Positions 42,701 through 57,400 of a stretch of DNA of 64,000 nt are shown piece after piece. The DNA is from Rotaria socialis (Eukaryota > Rotifera > Eurotatoria > Philodinida > Philodinidae), in contig CAJNYU010003358.1 of NCBI GenBank assembly GCA_905331475.1, positions 62,001-126,000 on the forward strand. The letters are read 5' to 3'. The notes below the pieces were generated by a model. It did not search any database and had not been told where the DNA came from. It saw only the letters and a program-made list of their open reading frames with translations. Position 1 is the first letter of the stretch. Every line of letters begins with the position of its first letter. Position numbers and translations under genes: made by a program.

Positions 42701-45649
42701 TGTGTTGTAATCAGAGATCGATTAGACTAAAAATGTCAGGAAAAAAGAACGGAATGAAAGGTTATAATTAAATTTTCTCTGCTTTTAACCGTACTAATCT
42801 ATAGAGCAGAAGATAATTCAAGCGAAATGATACAAAAAAATGCTCGCTAGTAATGTAATTAATCAAAACAAAACAAACAAAGTAGTGAAAAGTCGTTTTT
42901 AGATGTACAATCAATAAACTCTAGAATACACTTTCCTCTAGACCGAAGCAAAAGAACCAGTGCAACATATTTCATTACTTATCGATAGTCTTTTCTGACT
43001 CAATCAATGTCCTATTGAGTTCTACGCCACTTTCAATGATCAATTTGCCAACTATAAGACAATTAACTCGATTGTTAGCATGAAAAGAATTCGTATCGAT
43101 GAGTTGTCGAGTATCATTAATAAGTGTCAGTGAGAGCTGGATTTGTTCTTGGGCGGAAATTATGATTGAGTAGTAATCATCGCTAAAAGAAAACTTAATC
43201 TAGTTAAAAACATTCATATCATTTCAATAATATTGGTGCATTCTACGAATTGTTTGATAGTTAAATAAATTTTCAATTTAGTTACTTATGCAAACCAAAT
43301 GAAGCTGTATTTTGTTTTAATAAATGTCGCCGTGACAAACAATATGGCCGTCAAGCTATTTATACTATGGTTAAAATTGTGTTAAATCCTGACAATGAAA
43401 TAATATCGAATGAAGATGATTGGAAACGAAAATTACAAGGGTATATTTGAATAGAAGAAGAATATCCATGTTTTTTTTTATGATGAGTAAAATCATTTTT
43501 CTAGTCCTCGATCTGAAGAAGCTAAAGTTCATCAGGCAACAGCATTCAATTTACTTCAAGTTCATTTTCTTGCGAATTGATCTTTGAAAAATTTTAATGA
43601 AAATATTTTTAGGGAATGAGCGAAGCATCGAATGATATTCAATATCGAGTATTAGAAAATAGATGTTTGGGACATACAGGAGAAAAACATACTCTTGACC
43701 AAGCAACAGAAAATCTAGCACAAATTCTTAATGATCATGTAAATAAATTCTTCTTTTTTTTGCGTGTTCTTTTATATTCGAGTATTTTAGAAAGATAATG
43801 TTGGTGCTTTATGCGCTATAAGTGAATGTTTAATGGGATTGAAAAATGCTCAAAAAGCACGGCAATATTTAAAGAAAACAACAAAAATCGCTTGGAATAT
43901 TGATGATGCTGATGAAATCGAGCAATGTTGGTTAATGCTTGCAATGACATATGTTCAAGCCACAAAATATGATGAAGCACTTGATCTATGTAAAAAAGTT
44001 TTAAATGTTAATAAGGTTTGGAGAAAAGAATATTCTCGTATATATATATATTGTTTTTGTTTTTTAATGATTTCCTTTCCAATGAATAGTGTTCAACACG
44101 AGCATTAGAAATTTTAGGAATGATGAATGAACAAACTGGTGCGCATAAAGATGCAGCAGATAATTATGAACAAGCATGGAAATATAGTAGAAAAAATCAA
44201 CCATCGATAGGTAATATACTGTTAAATTGACCTTAAAAAAGCATCGTATTTCATAATCCATCTAAAAGATTATATAAAGAATGAGATCAAATAAACAAAA
44301 TACGTTGTGTTGCACATTTGTTCTTATTACTCGCGGTCAGTGAACAGCGGCAGTTAGAAGATAGCCGATAGTTTAAGTATCCAATTAGTGCTAGTTGATT
44401 GCCAGTATACTCGTGAGTTTTATCCAGTTTGAACCATAAGGGTCATCGTTGATGCTTTCTTTTTTGTTTGACGATAGAAACTTTTGCATACACGTTCATT
44501 CTATGTCACCCCAAGGAAACGCATGTTACAATGCGCTAGTGTTTCTTTCTATCTTAAATTAATAATTGAATAGAATGTTATTTGTTTAACTTGTTTCTTT
44601 AATAGCGAGTTAATTTTTGAAAAAGCTCTCATTATAACGATGATAGAAAAAATTCCTGTTTATAATCTGATTGAAATTCTATCATGTAAGATGTTTTTAG
44701 TAAGAAAGATTGTTTAATAAGGTTAGTTGAAGTGTTAACAATCGGATAGCATGTTTAGATAAAAATAGAATTCTATTGTGAGTTAGATTGCATTGATTCC
44801 CGTAAGAAAATATTTTTTTTAATATTGAGAAGCATAGAGAAATGAGGTGCAAAGTTACAAGTACAGTTAAATATGACCATGTAAAAGTCTTCTTTCTACG
44901 TCATACTTTGTACCAATCATGCGTTTCGTTACTGTCTAGTGACAATAAATTTCTTCAGACGACATTGTTGAATTGAAGCCGGCATTCATTTTTGCACATA
45001 GCCCTTGATACTAAATTCATTGCTTAAAACAGGAGCTTTTCATATGACAAACATATCGCTAATTATTTTGAATTGGTTTTCACTCCACAATCAAAAACAT
45101 TTTCAAGAGCTTGAATAAGATGACTCATATTTCGTAGGATTAAAACTTAATAAAACAATAGTAAATTCTTTCAAAATCCAGCAGTAGACATTTAAAAGTC
45201 TAACAACAAAACTATGATAATTTATCGACAAATAAAACATTGCCCGATAGTTCCCACCCTGCTTCGCTATTCTTAATAGTTCATGTGCTGTGTTGTTTTA
45301 ACTTTATAACATGGTCTATTTTTTCTACAATCATCAAGCTTTCTAAGGATTCATTATTTTGGTCTGCTCTTGAACAGCTTTCATCCCATTAAATGCTGAT
45401 TTCTTACACTTCAAATCGTTTATATATTCTAATTTATCTTGTAGGTTACAAATTAGCATTCAATTATCTCAAATCGAAACGCTTAACAGATGCTATTGAT
45501 ATCGCACACTTCGTATGTTTGCATATATATATATATATATTTATTATTTTTAAAATAAATATAAATTTGTTTAGATTCTTCAACGATATCCAGATAATAC
45601 GCGTGTTCGAAAAGATATTCTTGAAAAAGCACGTCTTATGCTTAAATAA
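36786..45649 (+). CDS. TTC21B: TTC21B / IFT139, intraflagellar transport complex A subunit
   Basis: More than 20 exons with tetratricopeptide repeats throughout. It begins MAEKDLYNL at 36786 and ends with stop at 45647-45649. IFT139 is a TPR solenoid of the IFT-A complex, which drives retrograde traffic in cilia. Landmarks match animal IFT139 in order: EGLKRFVNDGILQFYSALAL; KMNEAIKFYKSAA; VPGLLEGLFLLAKVKYLSGD (exon 40042-40894); YHLIRARIFKKEQKYEEA; EIYLKHRRDKKLF; VLNPDNE; the last exons GYKLAFNYLKSKR and VRKDILEKARLMLK. Most introns are about 50-60 nt, but five are long: about 37008-37606, 39088-39717, 40895-41296, 42522-43281 and 44211-45442. No exon is found in those. The end lies 111 bp from the convergent Rac stop. 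Confidence 0.94.
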
Positions 45650-45760
45650 TATTTCATTTGTTATTTCGTTTTATCATAATAAAAGAAAACAAAACACTTA
45701 TTCATACACATGTGTTTATTTATCTACAAGAGTATAATATACATCGTATAGAGAGAATAC

Positions 45761-47952
<2,192 letters not shown>

Positions 47953-48844
47953 ATGCAAGGATATCAACAGCGACTCATTACCTTCACTTTATTTATTACT
48001 GTGGCATATGGAAAACTAGAAATTGTCTCTTTCGATGCTAAGGCTCCAACGGATATAATTGGACCTCATTCTACAATCTATGATACTCACATAGAGTTCG
48101 TTGATTTCTGTTCTCTCTGTTATGCATTCACCATACTTGTATATTTATAGATTATGGGCTGTTTTAAAAGATTGTCCAAATTCAGAATGTAGCTGCACTG
48201 TCAATAGTCCTGATTTAGCAGATGATTCGTATAGCGTAACGTTTTTGGTGGCACCGCAAAAGCATATAGGCTATGTGCAGATTTCTGATCTTAAACCAAT
48301 TACCAAATATTCATTCACTTTGACTTGTGCGGATGTAGGTAGTCATCCTAGTCTGACAATCCCTATGACAACTGATTATGGTCGTCCATCAGCACCAGCA
48401 AATATTGCATCAGCATTAAATGCTAACAAAATTAAAATCAGTTGGTCACCGGTAACGCCTAGTGAATCATTTGATCATTACAGAGTGACCATTGATAAAG
48501 CAGCTATAGAAGTAGGGAAAGACAATTCTTATGAAATGAAAGAAAACTATGTAAATGGCATCACGCATAAAATCAGGGTTCAAGCTTGTCGTAAAAACAA
48601 GCAAGGCAATATACTGTGTTCGCAATCAAAAAATGATGAAATAACGTTTTTCGTACCAACACCACCAACAGTAACACCACCAGTAATAACAGCATCAGAA
48701 ACTCCACCGACAGCAACAGCAACACCATCAACAGCAACGCCCCCATCAACTACATCAACAACAACAACAACAAAATCAATGGGTGTTCATTCTTATTCTG
48801 TATCTGTTTTAATGATTTTTTTGTCTCTTTTTTTTCTAAGTTGA
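47953..48844 (+). CDS. Secreted fibronectin type III protein, probably GPI-anchored
   Basis: Two exons, 47953-48095 and 48151-48844 (837 nt, 278 residues), with a 55-nt intron. It starts MQGYQQRLITFTLFITVAYG, a signal peptide. Residues 21-115 form a beta-rich domain with cysteines and the FN3-like ending LKPITKYSFTLTCADVG; residues about 118-210 are a second FN3 domain (PSAPANIASA, KISWSPVTPSESFDHYRVTI, VQACRKNKQG). A Thr/Pro/Ser/Ala-rich stalk follows (about 48655-48780), likely O-glycosylated, then a small-residue site (KSMGVHS) and a hydrophobic C-terminus SVLMIFLSLFFLS with no charged tail, as in GPI-anchor signals. Probably a cell-surface adhesion or receptor-like protein; no orthologue recognised. 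Confidence 0.8.
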
Positions 48845-49899
48845 AACAAAATGTTAAGGAATGTATCCTCCTATTTTCTTAACGTTCTATTTTAATTGCA
48901 AAATATATCTATTCAAACTTGCGTAATTGATAGACGCATTCGATTTTGAATCGTAAGCTTTCAAAAAAGAACGATTTCTTCTGTGAACTATGAAAAATAA
49001 AAGTCGATCTAGAAAAGATATCTATGATTTTGACTATTTGAATAGATTAGCCTAAAGTGTTCGATTGTTGTAGGAACTGAACGATCAATAAAAATACTCG
49101 GTTAAGTGATGAGATTAAAATTAAATATAACAAAACAGAAGATCAAAAATCAGTGGATGAGATCAACGTTTAGTAACAAAATCTAATCATTTGTATTTAT
49201 CAATATAAATAATTTTATATCATAATATTCGGGATGAATAAAATCGCCTTTTTATGCGCCAGGAATATTTTAACTCTTTTTCTTTCTCTCTTTATGAGTC
49301 AAGCTACAGATATGTTTTTGGCAGATAATCAACAATCTCATTTATCATTGCCGCAGCGAGAGAATACGAGTGTCAGTAAAATAGAAGACTGAAATAGTTT
49401 TTCATCCTTTCGAATTTTTCAAAATTGAACTCTATTAAATAGACTTTGTAGTAGAATTGGCAATGGCGTTTAATCCCAGCAATATATGAAGTAGTCTGTA
49501 TGTTGATGATCGTCGTTTCAAGTTTTATCAATAGAATCATCTTCATAACCAAACTACTATATGCCATTCAATAAAATAATCTTCATGGAATAAAACATTT
49601 ATTTCTTTTTCTTTTCATATCACTTATAAAAATGTCTATAGCTAAAGTGATTGGTACAATCGAGTATTTGTGTATGTGTCTATATGATCATTCTGCATAT
49701 AATAACAAGTGTAAGTATAGTAGTACGTTTCGTCTTAAAGATTAAGTTTTTTCGACCAAAAACAAATAAAAAAGGAAATGTGAACATCCGTCATGATCAA
49801 GGAGGAAAGAAAAAAAAGTACCCTTCGCATTATTCGAGTCAGAAATGAAAATAAAGACTACAAATAAACACACAACAAGTACAAAAATATTTAAGAAGA
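48845..49899. other. Intergenic region with one small candidate frame
   Basis: Convergent 3' flanks of the FN3 gene and the PP2A B56 gene. It holds one short frame with a signal-like N-terminus at 49234-49392, listed separately. The other frames (49373-49567 -, 49651-49848 +, 49742-49945 -) look spurious. Confidence 0.5.
49234..49392 (+). CDS. Candidate small secreted peptide, 52 residues
   Basis: The frame begins MNKIAFLCARNILTLFLSLF and continues MSQATDMFLADNQQSHLSLP, ending KIED. The first 20-25 residues resemble a signal peptide with a plausible cut after SQA. The rest is polar with no cysteine pair or dibasic site, so it is not a typical neuropeptide precursor as read here. A GTAAAA just before the stop could also be a splice donor. 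No known family; a chance frame is quite possible. Confidence 0.25.
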   Translation: MNKIAFLCARNILTLFLSLFMSQATDMFLADNQQSHLSLPQRENTSVSKIED

Positions 49900-52800
49900 T
49901 CATTGTTCTTGTTTTTCTAAACTCATCTGTTCGATTCGTTTCCATGAGTTTATTCGATCTTGTTCTTGAATTGATAATCTATATGATAGATTTGAAAAAA
50001 TAAGCGACATATTATTGCAATAAACTATTACGAATCATTAAAAAATCTACCTTTTTTCATCGTCTCGTAATGCATTTAATATTTCATCACATCCTTTTTT
50101 ATTAATATCCATAAAATGTCTTATTAAATTATATGATAATGTTACAATATTTGCATTCCAATGTGTTTTAGATATGCGACATAACGGTGGCAGCAATATC
50201 GGTAAAATTTCATCGAGATTTTCTTCCATCAATTGCACAATGTATTCATTCGACCATAACGTTAATGATCGTTCGGCGACCTAAATAGAGCGATTGTTTT
50301 TTTTTTCTAACTCTTATTCTTTAAGGACTGCAATTAAAACGATTTTCATCGATTAAGAAATAAAGAACGAATCGCACAGAGAAAGCTTTTAGCAACAATC
50401 TGGCTCGAGCAGAACTTTTTTTCCCATATATATATATTTCGCAAGATAACGTTATCGCATACTAATCTTCTCGTATTTTGTATAGAACAAAAATCATCTC
50501 CATAAGAATGGTTTATTATGAAGGATTTTGTCCCATAATCAGTCTGTATAAGAAGACGCTCCCTATATTCTAATTTTATCTGTCAAAGTCAAATAGTTAA
50601 AAATTCGAAAGCTCTATTATCAATTGATCTGAGTAAAAAAAAGTAATTTCAAAGTAATTTTTAAGACGAGCATAATTTTCTACCGAAAAACATAATTTCA
50701 GTTAAATAATTTAGGCCTACATTGACATTTACGTAATAGACATAGGTTATTTTTACACATGGGAATACTCCCTCACTAATGGAAGATTCATGACTTTAGA
50801 TAGAATTTGCACCGCTTTTAATCTGCAGGATAAAATAAGAGGTAAAGTTGCTGTAATTCTTATGGCATTAATTACACATTAGAAACCAACATAGTTTCTT
50901 GAGATGGAAATATCAATCATAGAAGTCTTTAGTCGAACAACGCTATAGTTTATATTTTATTGACTACTATGGGCTTCCGGAAAAACCTCGCATTCTTTCA
51001 TAGCTATTTGTACTATTAAAAAAAGAATCCACGATTGAAATGTTTCTGATTATAGATTAATTTACTTGAAAATGTGATGATGTAACTGATCGTGTAATTT
51101 GTCTTGCAAGTGGTACAGAAATAATTTTAAATGTTTTTGCATCGACGACATCAAGAATTTCTTCAAGTTCATTGATAAATAAAATCTAAATAGATAATCA
51201 ATTAAAGTAAACAAGATTTCGAACAAGAAAATTTTCTTTATACTTCTTTCGTTGAACATGTTTTTGGCCAAAATTTGAGTAAACCTTTGATGACAAGTTC
51301 TCCTAATAATGATTCTTTTTCAATAAATTGTACAACACAATATGTTAACTATGAAAAATTGGAATAGATTTAAATTAAAAACAAGAAAGAAAGAAAGAAA
51401 GAAAGAATCTATTTACTTGTGGATGATATAAATTTAATGAATGCGTTTTATGTAATGGTAAAAGTACTCGTCCAAGAAATACTTTATGTTCTTCTTTTAA
51501 TGGTACAGCAAAACCATTAATGATACTAAATGAGTGTAGAATGGAGAATTTCTTAGAAATTCATACTTATTTTATGACAATACAATACCTTCCAAGTATT
51601 TCCAATAGCTCAGCAATGCCATTGAATCGTTCGTGTTCGTAGATAAATCTTAATAGTAAAAATAGCATTTAAACAAATTCATAGAATATCATTAGAATTA
51701 TAACAGATCGTTGAGAAGCCTATTTTAGAATTAAAAACTGAAATAATATTATTTTTTATGTTTAAACAATTTCTATCACGCACTATCTAGCGAGAATTTC
51801 AACAAGGTTCATTGCTTATAACAATATTCACATGAAAAACAATGAACTGCTCCCGGCCAAATTGCTTTCTGCTCGAGGGCATCAACATTCGATGGGGTGT
51901 GAGAATTTTTGTTTTTTCAGTGCTCTTTTGCTAAGTTACAAGCGTATTGTTTAGTTGACGAGCATGAAATTATTAAAAGTTTCCAAGCACGATTATTGAA
52001 ATACAATGCCATTACGCACAATACATAGAGATGCTAGAGAAAATTTGGCGCTTTTCACTAAGTCAAATGTACCTGTATAGAGGTATTGACATGACATAGA
52101 ATTAAAGAACAACTCGAAATAGTTGTTTCTATTTTTTTTCAGTTGTAAATATCTTAGAAATTAGTTTTGTGTAAGTCTTGAAATGTTGTAAAGTTTATCT
52201 AAGCAAGAAATTTGATGATTCACGTTCTCGATAATTCGAGGATCATCAAATAAAACATGCATCATGCGATAGGCAAAAGCCGGAAAACAATGCCAAAATA
52301 AACTTTATTCTTACTCATGATGATCGATCGAATGATAATGGTAATGGTCCCTGGTGAAATGGTGCTTAACAGCTACGAATGTGCTCTCTTAGGAACTGAT
52401 TAAAAAGCTATGTTAATCTAATTATTGATTAAGGATTAGAAAATATAATATTGAATTTTCTTTTATTCTATTCATTTTTACCATAAAAATTCTTCGTTGA
52501 ATATTAATTGAGTTTAATTGTTTTCGTCATATTTTACTGCTCGGGTTCGAGTTGATCAAGTTCATTACTAATTTCTTTTAGTCTACGATAAACAAATCGA
52601 TTTTCAATTCATCGAATTTTTATTCTTAATTACATCTTTCTTTTTATATTTTACTCATGTTTTGACCAATACGAAAGTATAATAGATAAAATACAAACCT
52701 TAAAAAAATATTATTAAATTGTTTGCGAATGAATGCTCTTAAACCAAGAAATTTTCCATAAATTCGATGAAGTATTGTTTTTAAAAAGTCCCTTTCACGT

Positions 52801-53915
52801 GGATCTTCACTATCAAATAATTCCAATAGCTGAAATCAAATGAAAGAAAAATAGAGATCAATAAACAATAGATTACTCCATTTGTTTTACTTGTAAAACA
52901 AATTTCTGGTCGATGATTTTTTTTGCTAAATTTGGTTGAAAATCATGTGATTCCAAAAACCTTAAAAAAAATTCATAAACTATTTGTGTATGTGGCCATG
53001 ATGCTTCTAATGTTGGCTCCTCTTCTTCGACGCCTGTCTCTTCGGATAAACTATCTGGGCCAGCTGGTGGTAATACACGGAAAAGGTTGATTGATACCTA
53101 GGTAAGAGCGAAGAAACTAAAAGTTCTTTTCCGTTATCAAATAAAGTTACAAACCATGGCGATGGCTTCCGGATAAACATTGTCTGTCAAACAATTTTTT
53201 GTTGCTGTTATATAGTCGACAATTTCATTGAGACAAGCTCGCTTTATTTCTTTACTTTTAAGATCGCTTACACAATCAGAAAAATCAAAGAGAACACAGC
53301 ATTGTTTTAATTTCTCAATGAATAATTTTTCTTGTTGATCACTTGGAGTTTCTAGAGAATAATAATAAATATTTTCAAGTAAATATTATTAAACAATGTT
53401 CTATTAAAGAAAACAAACTCATTCTTATTTCTTTTTGGAATTTAAAATTGAACTGGGGTTTTTAACAAAATTTACGAGAGACCTGTTTTATCGTAGAAAT
53501 TAAAATTTATCTAAGGAAAATATTTCAAAATGTGTAATAATGTTGAAATGAAACGCATTATCAAAAAAGAACACATTTATAAATAATTTTTGTTCCACTA
53601 ATATTGGATACATGCATATCTCTATAATCTACTCTAGTCAAAGTACCCTTGAATATTGTAACTTAATAAAATATCAATAAATAATAAAAAATATTTTGCA
53701 AGCGCAATGTTTTTACCTACTCATAGCTCACGACTACGTTTAATTAGACTTCGTATGAAATTATGTGGAAAAATACCTTTCAATGGTGGTAACGGTTCAA
53801 GTTCTTGATTCAAATGTTTATATCCAAGACGTGATGATTCTTGTAGTCGTTTCCTTCGTGTACGAATAGCTTGTTTTTTAGAAAATGGGTCATTTTCTGC
53901 AAAATTCGATGACAT
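49900..53915 (-). CDS. PPP2R5: PP2A regulatory subunit B56 (PPP2R5 family)
   Basis: About a dozen exons; start ATG at 53915 ([20 protein letters not shown]), stop at 49900-49902. B56 subunits are HEAT-like solenoids that direct PP2A to LxxIxE-motif substrates in the nucleus, at kinetochores and in Wnt signalling. Family hallmarks in order: [59 protein letters not shown] with [81 protein letters not shown] and SLIEEN-like [13 protein letters not shown]. Both termini are short, closest to the smaller B56 isoforms (such as epsilon or alpha); which vertebrate type it corresponds to is not resolved. Two long introns occur (about 51653-52700 and 53354-53777). Confidence 0.95.
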
Positions 53916-54473
53916 CTTTTCACATCGATGTCTCTAAAAACACGACTCAAAACTTAATATTAATATTTGGAGTTATTCAATATATTACCAAACATAAAAC
54001 AGATCGCTTCAATTAGAATATATAAACTAATATTTCTTTTTCTTACTTGTCAACATGCTAGCCAATCAAAATCGTTATTCTAGATGTCGCTGGTGTATTT
54101 TCAAGATATAGATATATATGTATATGCAAAAAACATCATCTAATTTTATTCATTAGAGATTCATGTTTATTTTTATTCAATCAAAGAGAACCAAGAGAAA
54201 AAAATGAAAGAAAGAAATATCTGAACAAAAGAAAAAGAAAAAAAAATATTTTTTTCCAGTTATTCATCTTCATTTCACATCTAATACACGTACGAACATA
54301 TAATATATATCAACAGATAGACAAACACTGTGTAGAGAGAGAGAAAAAGTAAAGTTATTTTATCGGATTAGAAGAAGTTATGATCACACATGATTTTATT
54401 TTTTGAATATTTATTTTCGACAGTAAACAAATCTTGACCAGAGACCAAGAATAGAAACAAACAACCGAAACAA
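53916..54473. other. Intergenic region between NUP98 and the PP2A B56 gene
   Basis: About 560 bp, AT-rich, with a GAGAGAGAG stretch near 54335-54343. No coding exon was recognised on the minus strand, so no NUP96 sequence follows NUP98 here. Confidence 0.65.
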
Positions 54474-57400
54474 TTAGAAATGATCAACCTAAAAAATAAT
54501 CATTACATATATTTAATCAATTAATCAAAAAATAAATAAATTTCTACTTTGAATGTCCATGTGCCTGTATAAACATCAAAGTCAACAAATTTTCCATTGA
54601 ATTTTTTAGTCATGCCACGTAAATAATGTCCATAGTTCATTTCAATTAATCTATCAGGATCAGTTACTTCTTCGCCACTATTGGATATTGAACGATCAAT
54701 TGGATAAACGCCCAATAAAGATATTATTGCTTGACAATTTAATTCTTCGCCTACCGCTGGTTTATTTTTATCATCGGGATAAACTGTTACTTGTCTACGA
54801 CCAATTTCAACTAAAATTTCAAAAACAAAAATCTTAATATGTTTTTTATCATTTTCATTTTGTCTTTTATTTATTACTTAGTTGATTAAGATCGAGACCA
54901 GCTAAATTAATTTTCGATCCTTGAAATGTAACAGAACCATAATGTTCTCTGCCTACAGTGAATTCTTTTACAATACATTGCCCTTTTGGATTAAAATAAT
55001 TTCTTAATTCATCAATAGTTGGCTTTGTATAATAATCATCATGTGCTAGTTTAGGTAAACGAAAAGCTCGTTCTTGTTCGAATTTCTGCTCATTTAAATT
55101 CTTTTGTTTGTCGTCTTCATCAACAGATGCTTTTATAGGTTCAATAGGTTGTTGTTGTTGTTGTTGTTGTTGTTTTGATGCTAAATATGCATCATAAGTA
55201 GCAAACTTTTTCCATCCCGATAAATTATCTGATGTTGGTTTAACAGTAAATGTATCAGAGAAGATTTCTTCTTTAGTTTGAATTTCATTATTGATGATTC
55301 CTCCGCCTCCGCCTCCAAGAACAACGGATCGTACTTTATTCATATCGAGTATACGTGGTCGTTTAAGAACATTTGTTTTAGTTATTTTATTAATTGACAA
55401 TGACGGTCCATCATCCATCATTAGTGAATTATCATCATCATCATCAAGAAATGAATCAGCTAGTTTTCGTTTACCCAATAAAGTAATTGATGTATTTGTT
55501 GTTGTCGACGGTAACAATACTGATGGTAATGTATGACAATGAGTTGGCAATTGGGTAACTAATGTTGGTGGAGGTGTTGATGTATTCGATGTGAGCACAG
55601 ATGGTTTTGGAATAAGAGAAGTAAATACGTTAGTTAACGGATGAGTATTGTTCGAGTCAGGCACAGTGCGAATTCGAGTGCGATCAAGACCAATATTTGG
55701 CTAAACGAATACAAGAATATTATTAGTGAAATTGATATTAGATATACATTTTCATGGGAGAAAATAAATTTAATTGTTCTTCTTGCCTTTTCTAAGCTTT
55801 TTCAAATGTTTACTAATGAAAAGCAATCTCAAAACTGTTTCTATTTACAGGTACGATTCAGCAGTATAATGTAATTTTTGTTAATATCTTATTTTTTACG
55901 AAATTGTGATCATACTACTGTATTTTTGACTATTGGCAAGTTTGAATAATAAGAAAAATGGTTTAACATTTTTCAATTAGTCATCATTTTTACTATCGGC
56001 ATTTTCAAGTCTTGAACGATTGCATAATTAAAATACTTTTTATTCCGAAGGAAATGCTCAGCGTATGAATTTTTCTAATTGTTCATTTTCTTGCGAAGAA
56101 ATCATATTTTTCAGGTGACACTATCAGAGCAATCGAGTAACGATTTGATTAGTTTATGTTGGAAACCTATAAATCATACATTTTTCATTCAATCTTTACT
56201 TCCAGTATTTATTTGATATCCAGAATTCAATAAAAGGATTATATATTCAAAAATAAAACCAATCATGGATATATGTAGATTCTTTTGAGTTTTTACTAAT
56301 TTCATCGATGTATAATATATATATAATTATAAACCTAGGGGAATTATGAATTCAATTGGCGTTTGTCAGCAACAAACATTTCTTCGTTAGATTTTGATGT
56401 AGATCGATTCAATTAAGCAAAAAAACAGCTAAACAGTTCTCTTACGGTTCAGCCGAATGTCGAACATGCCTGCTGTTGTTTTGTTATCGATGTTTTTTTT
56501 TAGAAATAATTCATTTAAGAATAACCGTGATGTGTGCTTTCAAGATTCATTCTAGTATTTATCTAACACATCTAAATAATATGAGGATGTACTAGAGCGG
56601 AAAGTAATTCATGACATTCAGAATTCTTATCATCATTTTTTCATTGTTCCATAGCTGCCCCTGAGATATATTAAAAAAACAAGCTTTTCAAATTATTATG
56701 TGTCCTTGGTGAAATCGTAGCATGACTAAAATGAAAGCAATGCTTTCAAGGTTACTATCTAAATATACTAATTATCCTAGTAAACTGCATTAGCAAAAAA
56801 GATTAGTCTATTAGCGATTTATTGAGTTACAGATATGACGTAAACGTCATATTCCATAACACCAAACAACAGCATATCGAATCCTCCATTTTCGACCGAA
56901 TAGAAGTGAACTGAAAGAGAAGCAAACTTCGATGACATTGAGCGTTTCTAGATTGAGCCTTTAGGCATTCATTTGCATACTATAAAGATGGAACACGATC
57001 GGAAAAAATAGTTAAAATCATTTCCAACTAGATGTTTAGTCACTTATTTAATTATCCTATTCGAACCATTGAAAGATATAGAAGAAACAAAAACTTCTGA
57101 AAAAAAAACAATCGGACCAAGATCTTTTTATTTCACCCGATATTCAATTGAATTTTGCTAACAAAAATTTATCAAGACAAACGCTTTAAGAATTATCTTC
57201 GTTAGTTTAATGCTTATCTATAGTCAAAAACAGATGACAAAATCGAATCGAACAACCTAGTCTTCGCGTGTTTTTATTCGTCGATGATAATCGCAGTATT
57301 CTAAAATTTATGAAAGCCGTGATAATTTTATTTTTGATCGATATAAAATTTTTCTTTATTCTATATTGAATAAAATTATAATGAAATATTATTGTTACTT

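Noticed and set aside
54521..54715. NUP98 C-terminus read without splicing (…KVEIYLFFD)
   Set aside because: The tail is unlike any NUP98, whereas removing a typical 59-nt intron gives the conserved KVxHF ending.
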